A program made the translations under genes and the position numbers. Under the pieces are notes generated by a model. It saw only the letters and a list, made by a program, of their open reading frames with translations. It ran no database searches and was not told where the DNA came from. DNA of 64,000 nucleotides from NCBI GenBank assembly GCA_029572935.1, contig JAKQHM010000004.1, positions 55,049 to 119,048 on the forward strand, read 5' to 3'. This document shows, one piece after another, positions 42,138-51,070 of this stretch. Source of the DNA: Bacteroidota bacterium. GTDB taxonomy: Bacteria; Bacteroidota; Bacteroidia; Chitinophagales; Saprospiraceae. How positions within the stretch are numbered: position 1 is the first letter of the stretch; each line of letters begins with the position of its first letter.

Positions 42138-43952
42138 ATGAGCCAAATCAGAAACATTGCCATCATTGCACACGTTGACCACGGTAAAACCACTCTGGTC
42201 GATAAAATTCTTCACCAGACCAAGCTGTTCAGGGACAATCAGGATACCGGTGAATTGATCCTGGACAACAACGAACTGGAGAGAGAAAGAGGCATTACCA
42301 TTCTGGCCAAGAATGTATCTGTGCGATACAAGGATGTAAAAATCAACATCATCGATACACCGGGACACGCAGATTTTGGAGGGGAAGTGGAGCGCGTGCT
42401 CAACATGGCGGATGGTGTTTTGCTCCTGGTCGATGCATTCGAGGGACCCATGCCCCAAACACGTTTTGTGCTACAAAAAGCACTTGCCATGGGTAAGAAA
42501 GCCATCGTGGTGATCAACAAGGTGGACAAACCCAATTGCAGACCGGATGAAGTGCACGATGCAGTTTTTGAGCTTTTCTTTAACCTGGATGCCACAGAGG
42601 AGCAGCTCGATTTTCCAACGGCATATGGTTCTTCCAAGCACGGATGGATGTCGGGCGATTATAAAAAGCCCACTGAGGATATCTCATTTTTGCTCGACAT
42701 GATCATTGAGCATATCCCGGCACCCAAATGTCCGGAAGGAAATTTGCAATTGATGATTTCCTCTCTTGACTACTCTTCCTTCATCGGAAGAATTGCCATC
42801 GGCAGGGTGTCCCGGGGCAACATCCGGATCAATCAGCCGGTCTCCCTGGTCAAGAGGGATGGCAGCATTCAGAAGTCAAGGGTCAAGGAATTGTACACCT
42901 TTGAGGGTTTGGGAAAATCCAAAGTGGAGGAGGTCAATGCAGGGGATATCTGCGGGGTCTTTGGAATTGAGAATTTTGAAATCGGCGACACGGTGGCAGA
43001 TTTTGAAACTCCGGAAGGACTCGTTCCCATCCAGGTGGATGAGCCCACTATGTGCATGTTGTTTACGATCAACAACTCTCCGTTTTTTGGAAAAGAAGGA
43101 AAATTTGTCACGAGCCGCCATCTTAGGGAAAGATTGGAAAAAGAGCTCGAAAAAAATCTGGCCATGCGCCTGGAGGATACCGAGAGTCCCGATGCCATAC
43201 TGGTTTATGGACGTGGAATCTTGCACCTGAGTATTTTGATCGAGACCATGCGTCGCGAAGGATATGAACTGCAAGTCGGTCAGCCCAGGGTAATCATCAA
43301 GGAAATCAACGGAGTTAAGTGCGAACCGGTGGAATTGTTGAGCATTGACGTGCCGGAGGAGTTCAGTGGAAAAGTGATCGAGCTGGTCAGCCAGAGAAAA
43401 GGGGAAATGACCCTCATGGAACAGAAGGGCGATCTCACCCATATAGAATTCAACATACCTTCCAGAGGACTGATTGGTCTGAGGAATCTGCTTCTGACCG
43501 CATCGGCCGGAGAAGCCATCATAGCCCATCGGTTCAAGGATTTTGAACCCTGGAAAGGCAATATTCCATCCAGAACAATGGGCGTATTTGTGTCCAAGGA
43601 GCAAGGTGCATCTACGGCATATTCCATCGGATATTTACAGGATCGCGGATCTTTCTTCATCGATCCGGGCGATCAGATCTACATCGGTCAGATCATAGGA
43701 GAGCACATCAGGCCAGGTGATCTGGTAGTGAACGTGATCACTGGAAAAAAATTGACGAACATGCGAGCGTCAGGTAGCGACGGTACCACGCATATTACTC
43801 CCAAGCGCAACTTCTCACTCGAAGAAGCCCTGGAATACATTCAGGAAGACGAGTACGTCGAATTGACTCCCAAGTCCATTCGTCTCAGAAAAGTCCTTCT
43901 GGATGAAAACGACCGGAAGAAAGCGGCCAAACAATTGGAAATAGCCGAGTAA
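42138..43952 (+). CDS. typA: Ribosome-associated GTPase TypA/BipA
   Basis: IRNIAIIAHVDHGKTTLVDKIL, DTPGHADFGGEVERVL, NKVDKP; C-terminal BipA region. Confidence 0.98.
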   Translation: MSQIRNIAIIAHVDHGKTTLVDKILHQTKLFRDNQDTGELILDNNELERERGITILAKNVSVRYKDVKINIIDTPGHADFGGEVERVLNMADGVLLLVDAFEGPMPQTRFVLQKALAMGKKAIVVINKVDKPNCRPDEVHDAVFELFFNLDATEEQLDFPTAYGSSKHGWMSGDYKKPTEDISFLLDMIIEHIPAPKCPEGNLQLMISSLDYSSFIGRIAIGRVSRGNIRINQPVSLVKRDGSIQKSRVKELYTFEGLGKSKVEEVNAGDICGVFGIENFEIGDTVADFETPEGLVPIQVDEPTMCMLFTINNSPFFGKEGKFVTSRHLRERLEKELEKNLAMRLEDTESPDAILVYGRGILHLSILIETMRREGYELQVGQPRVIIKEINGVKCEPVELLSIDVPEEFSGKVIELVSQRKGEMTLMEQKGDLTHIEFNIPSRGLIGLRNLLLTASAGEAIIAHRFKDFEPWKGNIPSRTMGVFVSKEQGASTAYSIGYLQDRGSFFIDPGDQIYIGQIIGEHIRPGDLVVNVITGKKLTNMRASGSDGTTHITPKRNFSLEEALEYIQEDEYVELTPKSIRLRKVLLDENDRKKAAKQLEIAE

Positions 43953-43967
43953 ATTAATCGGCTATTT
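43939..43967. terminator. Hairpin spanning the typA stop codon, between convergent typA and thiolase
   Basis: AAATAGCCGA-GTAAATTAA-TCGGCTATTT, perfect 10-bp arms; weak T-tract. Confidence 0.45.
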
Positions 43968-44008
43968 ATATCAAAGATTCCCTGAGGCAACGATCTGAAA
44001 TTTCTTTT

Positions 44009-45187
44009 TTAAATTTTCTCAATTACAATAGCTGAGGATCCACCTCCTCCATTGCAAATGGCAGCCACTCCATATTTGGCTTCATTTTGAATGAGGATCT
44101 GTGTCAATGCTGCCGTGATCCTCGCTCCCGAAGCGCCCAATGGATGACCCAGAGAAATGGCTCCACCATTTACGTTGAGGCGGGCAGGGTCGATGTCCAT
44201 AATTTTTCTGAAGACCAGTGGAACTACCGCAAAAGCTTCATTGACCTCCCAGAAGTCGATCTGCTGTTTGCTCAATCCGGCTCTTTGAATGGCCAGAGGG
44301 GCCGATTGGGTGGGCGCCGTAGTAAACCAAGCTGGTTCCTGCTCTGCATCGGCATACCCCGCAATACGGGCGATGGGGGTCAACCCAAGCTCTTTCATTT
44401 TTCTCTCGCTGATCAGCACCAGGGCTACGGCCCCGTCATTGAGGGTAGATGAGTTGGCAGCAGTCACGGTACCATCTGCCGAGAAAGCTGGCTTCAGGCC
44501 GGGTATTTTGGAGAAGTCCACCTTCAGGAATTCTTCATCGTCTTTAATGATGACCGGATCTCCTTTTCTCTGCGGAATCTGAATGGGTTCTATTTCTGCG
44601 GAGAGCCTTCCGGTTTTCGTGGCGTCTGCTGATCTTTGGTAGGATTGTATCGCAAATTCGTCTTGTTCTTCCCTGCTTATTTCGTACTTCCTGGCGGTTG
44701 CGTCGCCACAAACTCCCATGGCCACTTTGTCATATACATCCAGAAGTCCATCGTGGTGCAAACCATCTACCAGTTCGGCATTGCCATATTTGTATCCCCA
44801 TCTGGCTTTAGGCAGATAATAGGGTACATTGCTGAGGCTTTCCATTCCGCCTGCTACAATGATGTCGGCCTGACCCAGACTGATCGTTTGGGCGGCGATC
44901 ATAATGGACTTCATGCCGGAGGCACAAACTTTATTGATGGTCGTACAATTGGTGTCAAATGAGAGACCCGCTCCCAGGGCGGCCTGTCTGGCGGGAGCCT
45001 GTCCGAGGTTAGCAGACAATACGTTGCCCATAAAAACTTCCTGAATCTGGTCCGGACTGAGCCCCGATCTCTGGACTGCAGCTTTGATGGCATGAGATCC
45101 CAGAGCAGTGGCAGAAAAACCGGCAAGGGCTGATCCGTATGAGCCTATCGGCGTGCGGGCAACAGAAAGAATGAATACTTTTTCCAT
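44009..45187 (-). CDS. Acetyl-CoA C-acetyltransferase (thiolase)
   Basis: VCASGMKSIMIAAQ, VAGGMESLSNVPY, NVNGGAISLGHPLGASGARI, ICNGGGGSSAIVI. Confidence 0.96.
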   Translation of the reverse strand: MEKVFILSVARTPIGSYGSALAGFSATALGSHAIKAAVQRSGLSPDQIQEVFMGNVLSANLGQAPARQAALGAGLSFDTNCTTINKVCASGMKSIMIAAQTISLGQADIIVAGGMESLSNVPYYLPKARWGYKYGNAELVDGLHHDGLLDVYDKVAMGVCGDATARKYEISREEQDEFAIQSYQRSADATKTGRLSAEIEPIQIPQRKGDPVIIKDDEEFLKVDFSKIPGLKPAFSADGTVTAANSSTLNDGAVALVLISERKMKELGLTPIARIAGYADAEQEPAWFTTAPTQSAPLAIQRAGLSKQQIDFWEVNEAFAVVPLVFRKIMDIDPARLNVNGGAISLGHPLGASGARITAALTQILIQNEAKYGVAAICNGGGGSSAIVIEKI

Positions 45188-45270
45188 GGATTGTAATTTC
45201 GATATATGAATAAGATCTGATAAAACAACCGCAAAAGGCTTGTGGTTGCGGCCGCAAAGGAACTACTTTT

Positions 45271-46086
45271 TTAAAAATAGCATCCCAATTTGTCGGAAAT
45301 TGAAATTTTTGTGCCTTCAGGCTGGTTTATTTCCTTAGGAATCAAATAAATACCAAAATTGACTGAGTTGCCTTGTCTTCTGTATCCGGAAAGGGTTTTC
45401 AGAGGTTCTTTTCCGATTTCTGATTGTCCCGGACTCAGGCCCGTCATGATACAGCGTTCGCATTTTTTAACGGAAACCAATTCCAGATCCCCCAGTCGGA
45501 TGGAGCGAATACGGTCTTCTTCATAGGGTTCGAGTTCGTCCAGGACCAGGTTGGCCCTAAACTGGTCCGGATGAATGAAGGTTCCGATGCGTTTGGATAA
45601 ATCCCTTATGGAGGCCAGATTGATCAGGTGAATGGGGTAGGCATCTGAAAAGTTTAAGGGGAATGCCCTGGGCCAATAATTGTTTTTTTTCATACGGGCT
45701 CCCGGTTTGACCTCTACAAGTTCCAGTTCCTTATTTAAAAAACGGGAGAACCATTCAGATGCCTCCGGATAGGAGCGGTTGGCAGAAAATCCGCTGTTCC
45801 ATACTTGGACAGGAATAGGCTTGCCGGATTGAACCAACTGAAAAGGCAGAAAAAGATCCTCTATAACGCGATCTGAGGTTTGAAAGACGAGGCCATTAGG
45901 GGATTGGCTGACCCTGATGGTGTTGAGCCGGGGCTCCTGTCTTTGGGTGATAAAATGGCCATTTGGGTCCACCAGCATCCATTGACGATCCCAAAGCAAC
46001 CCGGTTTCATGCACGAAATGTGCACTCAGGCTGATCCCGGGCAATGATTTTACAGGATAGACTCTTATTTCTTTCAAACTGGCCAT
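45271..46086 (-). CDS. MOSC-domain protein (MOSC N-terminal beta-barrel type)
   Basis: IRVYPVKSLPGISL, LWDRQWMLVDPNGHFITQRQEPRL, CERCIMTGLSP. Confidence 0.9.
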   Translation of the reverse strand: MASLKEIRVYPVKSLPGISLSAHFVHETGLLWDRQWMLVDPNGHFITQRQEPRLNTIRVSQSPNGLVFQTSDRVIEDLFLPFQLVQSGKPIPVQVWNSGFSANRSYPEASEWFSRFLNKELELVEVKPGARMKKNNYWPRAFPLNFSDAYPIHLINLASIRDLSKRIGTFIHPDQFRANLVLDELEPYEEDRIRSIRLGDLELVSVKKCERCIMTGLSPGQSEIGKEPLKTLSGYRRQGNSVNFGIYLIPKEINQPEGTKISISDKLGCYF

Positions 46087-46234
46087 CGACCAGACAAAGG
46101 TATAAGAATGAAGCAAAATGAATCCAATGTGCCTTTAGTCACAGTTGGAGATCCGGAACAGGAATGGATGAACCAATGTATGGCTTACATTGTCTGAATT
46201 TTACCAACTTTGCGATTTATCAGCTAATTTAAAT

Positions 46235-48295
46235 ATGGCCTCCCGGATGAACCAGACGATATTGAAGAAAGCTTTTATGCTGATGGCACAGGCAAAGGCA
46301 ATGACGGATCTTTATGAGGCCAATTTTAAATTTGTTTCCAAATACGTACATGCCACATCCAGGGGACATGAGGCTATACAGATTGCGGTAGGACTGCAGC
46401 TCAGAGCCCAGGATTATCTTTCTGCCTATTACAGGGATGACGCTTTATTGCTCTCCATAGGGATGAAACCCTACGATTTGATGCTCCAGTTGATGGCTAA
46501 AAGAGACGATCCTTTTTCAGGAGGGAGGACTTACTATTCTCACCCCAGCCTCAAGGATCCGGACAAACCCAAAATCCCTCATCAGTCTTCTGCTACGGGA
46601 ATGCAGGCAATTCCTACCACCGGGATAGCCATGGGACTTCAGTACAGGGAAAAAATGAATTTACCCAATCTTCAGGCAGAAAGGCCGGTTGTGGTTTGTT
46701 CACTGGGCGATGCGTCTATAACGGAAGGCGAGGTTTCCGAAGCCTTTCACATGGCATCGTTGAAATCACTGCCGATACTTTATCTTGTTCAGGATAATGA
46801 CTGGGATATATCTGCCCACAGTTCGGAAATCAGGAAAGGAAATGCCGTTGATTATGCAAAGGGATTTCCCGGACTCGAAGCTGTGTCCATTGACGGAACA
46901 GATTTTAAAACTTGCTGGGAAACCGCAACACAGATTATTCAGGAAATACGTCAGAATCCAAGACCTTTTCTATTGCATGCCCGAGTTCCACTTTTGAATC
47001 ATCATACTTCGGGCGTCAGAAAGGAATGGTATCGGGATGATCTGGAATTGCAGCAAACCAGAGATCCTTATCCCAGAATGATTGATTTGCTGAAAAATGA
47101 AGGATTCAGCCAGTCGGAAATAAGTGAATTAGAAAGTGAAGCTGCGGATATCGTTGCCAGGGATTTTGAGACAGCAAGGGCAGCAGATGATCCCATTCCG
47201 TCCGATTTGTATTTACATGCTTTTGCGGAGACTCCTGTTCTGACAGAGCAGGGTGACCGCAGTCCGGCAGGAGGTGAAGAAAAAGTGATGGTCGATTGTG
47301 CATTGTTTGCCATTGAAGAACTGATGCGCAAACATCCCGAATGTCTTTTGTATGGCCAGGATGTAGGAAAAAGGTTGGGAGGCGTATTTCGCGAGGCAGC
47401 CACCCTGGCGGAAAAGTTCGGAGACCACAGGGTGTTCAACACGCCCATCCAGGAGGCATTCATCGTGGGAAGTACGGTAGGTATGTCTGCTGCCGGATTG
47501 AAGCCGATTGTAGAAGTGCAGTTTGCGGATTACATATGGCCCGGACTGAATCAGCTGTTTACGGAGGTGGCCCGATCCAGCTATCTGACCATGGGAAAAT
47601 ATCCGGTCAGTATGCTGTTGCGCGTACCGATCGGTGCTTATGGAAGCGGAGGACCCTATCACTCTTCCAGTGTGGAATCCGTAGTCTGCAACATCAAAGG
47701 GTTAAAAGTAGTTTACCCATCCAATGGGGCCGATTTAAAGGGCTTGATCAAGGCAGCCTATTACGATTCCAATCCGGTGGTGATCTTTGAACACAAAGGT
47801 TTGTACTGGTCTAAAGTGCCGGGCACCGATGCAGCAAAGGTCATTATGCCCTCCGAAGATTATATACTGCCACTTGGCAAAGCTGCATTGGTCAGGCAGG
47901 CAGATGAGCGAATGGTACAGGAAGGACAGGCCGTGTGTGTCGTGACTTATGGAATGGGGGTGCACTGGGCGCTCAATGCAGCAGAGAAGCTTCCTGGGAG
48001 GGTCAGTATCATAGACCTCAGGACCCTGGTGCCTCTGGATACCGAATTGATCTACGAACAGGTCCGGAAACACCATCGTTGTCTGGTCGTGACCGAAGAA
48101 ACCATAGAGAACAGTTTTGCCCAAACCCTCGCCGGAAGAATTTCCGAGCATTGCTTCGAATATCTGGATGCGCCGGTCAAAGCCATCGGATCGGTGAACA
48201 TGCCAGCGATCCCTCTGAATGCCACGCTTGAAAAAGAAATGATCCTGAGCGCTGAAAAAGTCCTGGTTCATCTGGAGCAACTTTTAAATTATTAA
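46235..48295 (+). CDS. Fused alpha+beta E1 of a branched-chain/2-oxoacid dehydrogenase
   Basis: E1-alpha-like ThDP region (GDASITEGEVSEAFHMASL) followed by E1-beta (GQDVGKRLGGVFREAATLAEKFG, PIVEVQFADYIWPGLNQL). Confidence 0.93.
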   Translation: MASRMNQTILKKAFMLMAQAKAMTDLYEANFKFVSKYVHATSRGHEAIQIAVGLQLRAQDYLSAYYRDDALLLSIGMKPYDLMLQLMAKRDDPFSGGRTYYSHPSLKDPDKPKIPHQSSATGMQAIPTTGIAMGLQYREKMNLPNLQAERPVVVCSLGDASITEGEVSEAFHMASLKSLPILYLVQDNDWDISAHSSEIRKGNAVDYAKGFPGLEAVSIDGTDFKTCWETATQIIQEIRQNPRPFLLHARVPLLNHHTSGVRKEWYRDDLELQQTRDPYPRMIDLLKNEGFSQSEISELESEAADIVARDFETARAADDPIPSDLYLHAFAETPVLTEQGDRSPAGGEEKVMVDCALFAIEELMRKHPECLLYGQDVGKRLGGVFREAATLAEKFGDHRVFNTPIQEAFIVGSTVGMSAAGLKPIVEVQFADYIWPGLNQLFTEVARSSYLTMGKYPVSMLLRVPIGAYGSGGPYHSSSVESVVCNIKGLKVVYPSNGADLKGLIKAAYYDSNPVVIFEHKGLYWSKVPGTDAAKVIMPSEDYILPLGKAALVRQADERMVQEGQAVCVVTYGMGVHWALNAAEKLPGRVSIIDLRTLVPLDTELIYEQVRKHHRCLVVTEETIENSFAQTLAGRISEHCFEYLDAPVKAIGSVNMPAIPLNATLEKEMILSAEKVLVHLEQLLNY

Positions 48296-48298
48296 GTC

Positions 48299-49192
48299 AT
48301 GGATAGTCCAGATTTTATTGAAATCATCCTTTCCTCCTACACGGGTTACTGGAATTATTTGAAGTCTGAAATTCTACTTCAGCCGCAGGGAAAACCCTGG
48401 TACGAAAACTATTTTTATGCGCTCATTCTCATTTCTTTACTGATCTGGGCGGTAGAGATTTTGTTTCCATGGCGCAAAGGGCAGGCGATATTCCGCAAGG
48501 ATTTCTGGCTCGATGCTTTTTACATGTTTTTTAATTTTTTCCTTTTCTCTTTGATCGCCTACAATGCTTTGTCCAACATAGGCGTGGAATTATTCAATTC
48601 ACTGCTTGGAACAGTGGGGATACAAAATCTGGTGGCTTTGGAGCTTTCATCCTGGCCCCGCTGGTCTCAATTTCTGATCATGTTTGTGGTCGCGGATTTT
48701 GTTCAATGGAATGTCCACAGGATGCTGCACAAAGTCCCCTGGATGTGGGAGTTTCACAAAGTCCATCACAGCGTCGAGCAGATGGGTTTTGCAGCACATC
48801 TCAGGTTTCACTTTATGGAGACCATCATCTACAAAACTGTGCAATATATACCGCTTGCCATGCTGGGATTTGGGATTCAGGATTTTTTCATCATCCACAT
48901 GATCGCCTTGCTGATCGGACACATCAATCATGCCAATTTGAATGTAAGCTATGGTCCTCTCAAGTATATTTTAAATAATCCCGTCATGCACATTTGGCAT
49001 CATGCAAAGGATCTTCCCAAAGGTTCCTATGGCGTGAATTTTGGTCTGAGCCTAAGCATATGGGATTATCTTTTTGGAACCAGTTACATTCCATCTGACG
49101 GCAGGGATATTGCATTGGGTTTTGAAAAAATTGAGAAATATCCCTCCGGATTTTGGAACCATCTCCTGGCACCTTTTCGCAACAGATCATGA
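48299..49192 (+). CDS. Sterol desaturase/fatty acid hydroxylase family membrane protein
   Basis: Histidine motifs HRMLHKVPWMWEFHKVHHS and HIWHHAKD. Confidence 0.92.
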   Translation: MDSPDFIEIILSSYTGYWNYLKSEILLQPQGKPWYENYFYALILISLLIWAVEILFPWRKGQAIFRKDFWLDAFYMFFNFFLFSLIAYNALSNIGVELFNSLLGTVGIQNLVALELSSWPRWSQFLIMFVVADFVQWNVHRMLHKVPWMWEFHKVHHSVEQMGFAAHLRFHFMETIIYKTVQYIPLAMLGFGIQDFFIIHMIALLIGHINHANLNVSYGPLKYILNNPVMHIWHHAKDLPKGSYGVNFGLSLSIWDYLFGTSYIPSDGRDIALGFEKIEKYPSGFWNHLLAPFRNRS

Positions 49193-49416
49193 AGGAAAAA
49201 CCGGATTATCTCGTATGGGCGATTGTGGCCAGCCTCACACTGGGACTAGCTCCCTGGTATCCGGAACCCCATTTGTTTGGAAAGATCCGCTGGGTGATGG
49301 GAGGTGCGGTCGGAATGGAACCCATGGATTGGTTTGATTTGTTTTGGCATGGTGCACCCTTTATTTTTCTGATCGTAGTTTTGTTGGGGAGGCTAAAGAA
49401 ATTCACCCAGAAATAA
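49189..49416 (+). CDS. Small two-TM membrane protein
   Basis: ATGA overlap with the desaturase stop; MKEKPDYLVWAIVASLTLGLAPWYPEPHLFGKIRWVMGG... Confidence 0.75.
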   Translation: MKEKPDYLVWAIVASLTLGLAPWYPEPHLFGKIRWVMGGAVGMEPMDWFDLFWHGAPFIFLIVVLLGRLKKFTQK

Positions 49417-49473
49417 GGCAAAGAAAAATTATTCACAGCTCTCTAAAATTGAAGAACATAAATCCTTCCTGAC

Positions 49474-50229
49474 ATGATCGCACACAAAGTAAGAGAGGGT
49501 TTGGCTTGTAAGGGGATCTGGCTTAATTTGCCTTCTGAATATTCGGCCCGCTGGCTTTCACGCTTTGATCTGGATTTTATCACCATAGACTCGGAACACG
49601 CAGCGGTCGATCCCAATACCCTGTATCGGATGATTTCTTCTATATTATGCTCAGGCAGGGTTTCTCCCCTGGTCCGCATTGCCGGCGCGAATGAGCCGGA
49701 AATCAAAAGGGCTTTGGATGCCGGCGCACATGGCATCATAGTCCCAATGGTGAATACGGTGGATCAGGCAATGGATATTGTCAGATGGTCCAGATATCCT
49801 CCTCTCGGATCCAGAAGTTTTGGAAATGCGATGGCAGGATTGGCTTTTGGACAGACCATGAAGGAATATCTCCTTACGGCAAACGATCAGACCCTGCTGG
49901 CTATTCAGATCGAACACCAAGATGCGCTGGCCCAACTGGATGATATTTTTTCAGTGAATGGGATTGACCTGGCATTCGTAGGTCCTTCTGATCTTTCATT
50001 GTCCCTGGGCCTGGAGCCGGCTCCTGAAAATGCCCATCCCTTATTTCTGGATGCATTGGATAAAATAAAGAATGCCGCTACCAGACATAAGATTCCTTTG
50101 GGGATTTATTGCTCCGGTCCCGAAGCAGCAAAAAAGAGATTGGAGGAGGGATTCAGCTTTGTGGTACTGGGCAGTGATATGCAGCTTTTGGATCAGGCTA
50201 TGAATACAATGCTGAAAAAGTTCATCTGA
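49474..50229 (+). CDS. HpcH/HpaI aldolase family protein
   Basis: FITIDSEHAAVD, ALDAGAHGIIVPMVNTVDQA, GIDLAFVGPSDLSLSLG. Confidence 0.93.
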   Translation: MIAHKVREGLACKGIWLNLPSEYSARWLSRFDLDFITIDSEHAAVDPNTLYRMISSILCSGRVSPLVRIAGANEPEIKRALDAGAHGIIVPMVNTVDQAMDIVRWSRYPPLGSRSFGNAMAGLAFGQTMKEYLLTANDQTLLAIQIEHQDALAQLDDIFSVNGIDLAFVGPSDLSLSLGLEPAPENAHPLFLDALDKIKNAATRHKIPLGIYCSGPEAAKKRLEEGFSFVVLGSDMQLLDQAMNTMLKKFI

Positions 50230-50284
50230 ATTAGCTACGCGAAGCAAAATGACCTAAATGGGGAATGATCCGTTCGGGATTCAA

Positions 50285-50953
50285 TCAGGAAAGGTATTTT
50301 GAAGCTTCTCTGACGGTTAAGGGATGAAGTCTGGTTTCTGACAGAAAATCAGAGACTGCTTCATGATTGGTTTTAGAGTATTGTCGCAGTGCCCAACCTG
50401 CGGCCTTGTTCAGGAAGAACTCCCTGGAGTCCCTGGTCATCAGGATGAGCTTCTTAAGTAGCTTAAAATCCGTTTGATCGCGAAAGAACAGCTGTAGAAT
50501 CACCGCAGATCTGGGATACCAGAAGGGTTCCATTTTAATCCACTTCATGGCCGTAGGGCCGACAAGTTCCGGGTAGCGGAGCAGTGTCTTGCCTGCCAGG
50601 CCGGCCGAAATCATGTCCACGGTGTCCCACCAGGGCTGGTCCCCGATTATTTGTTCAAAAAAAGGGATTTGGTCCGGCGTGTATTTTTTTTGAAACAAAG
50701 CCGCGTAATCCATTGCTGCATATTTGTACTCTCTGGCGTCCTGAGCCCAACACTCTGACATAAAATCCTCAATTTGAGGCCAGTCGTATTTTTTGTATTG
50801 AGCAAAAATGTCTTTTTGGAGTACTCGGCGAGTGGGAGCAGCCAACCCTAAAAACACAAATTGGTCTCTCATATATGCCTGCATGGCGTCGGCCCTTGCA
50901 GGATTTTGATTTTTTTCGAAAACGGATTTTACGGATTGGAAGATTTTACCCAT
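50285..50953 (-). CDS. AlkD-like DNA alkylation repair protein (HEAT-like)
   Basis: MRDQFVFLGLAAPTRRVLQKDI, WWDTVDMISAGLAGKTL, SREFFLNKAAGWALRQYSK; start reset to ATG 50953. Confidence 0.9.
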   Translation of the reverse strand: MGKIFQSVKSVFEKNQNPARADAMQAYMRDQFVFLGLAAPTRRVLQKDIFAQYKKYDWPQIEDFMSECWAQDAREYKYAAMDYAALFQKKYTPDQIPFFEQIIGDQPWWDTVDMISAGLAGKTLLRYPELVGPTAMKWIKMEPFWYPRSAVILQLFFRDQTDFKLLKKLILMTRDSREFFLNKAAGWALRQYSKTNHEAVSDFLSETRLHPLTVREASKYLS

Positions 50954-50970
50954 TTTTGCGCTTCGTTTTT

Positions 50971-51054
50971 GCCGGAGTGGTGAAATTGGTAGACACGCAC
51001 GTTTCAGGGGCGTGTGCTCGTGAGGGCATGTGGGTTCGAGTCCCACCTCCGGCA
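50971..51054 (+). tRNA. tRNA-Leu (anticodon CAG)
   Basis: Acceptor GCCGGAG/CTCCGGC, discriminator A; anticodon arm CACGT-TTCAGGG-GCGTG; variable arm CTCGTGAGGGCA; T-arm GTGGGTTCGAGTCCCAC; CCA not encoded. Confidence 0.97.
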
Positions 51055-51070
51055 CTTACTTTTAAAAAGC

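Noticed and set aside
42876-43604. 242-aa minus ORF opposite typA
   Set aside because: Antisense shadow of a highly conserved GTPase gene.
47735-48280. 181-aa minus ORF opposite the E1 fusion
   Set aside because: Antisense shadow in a conserved coding region.
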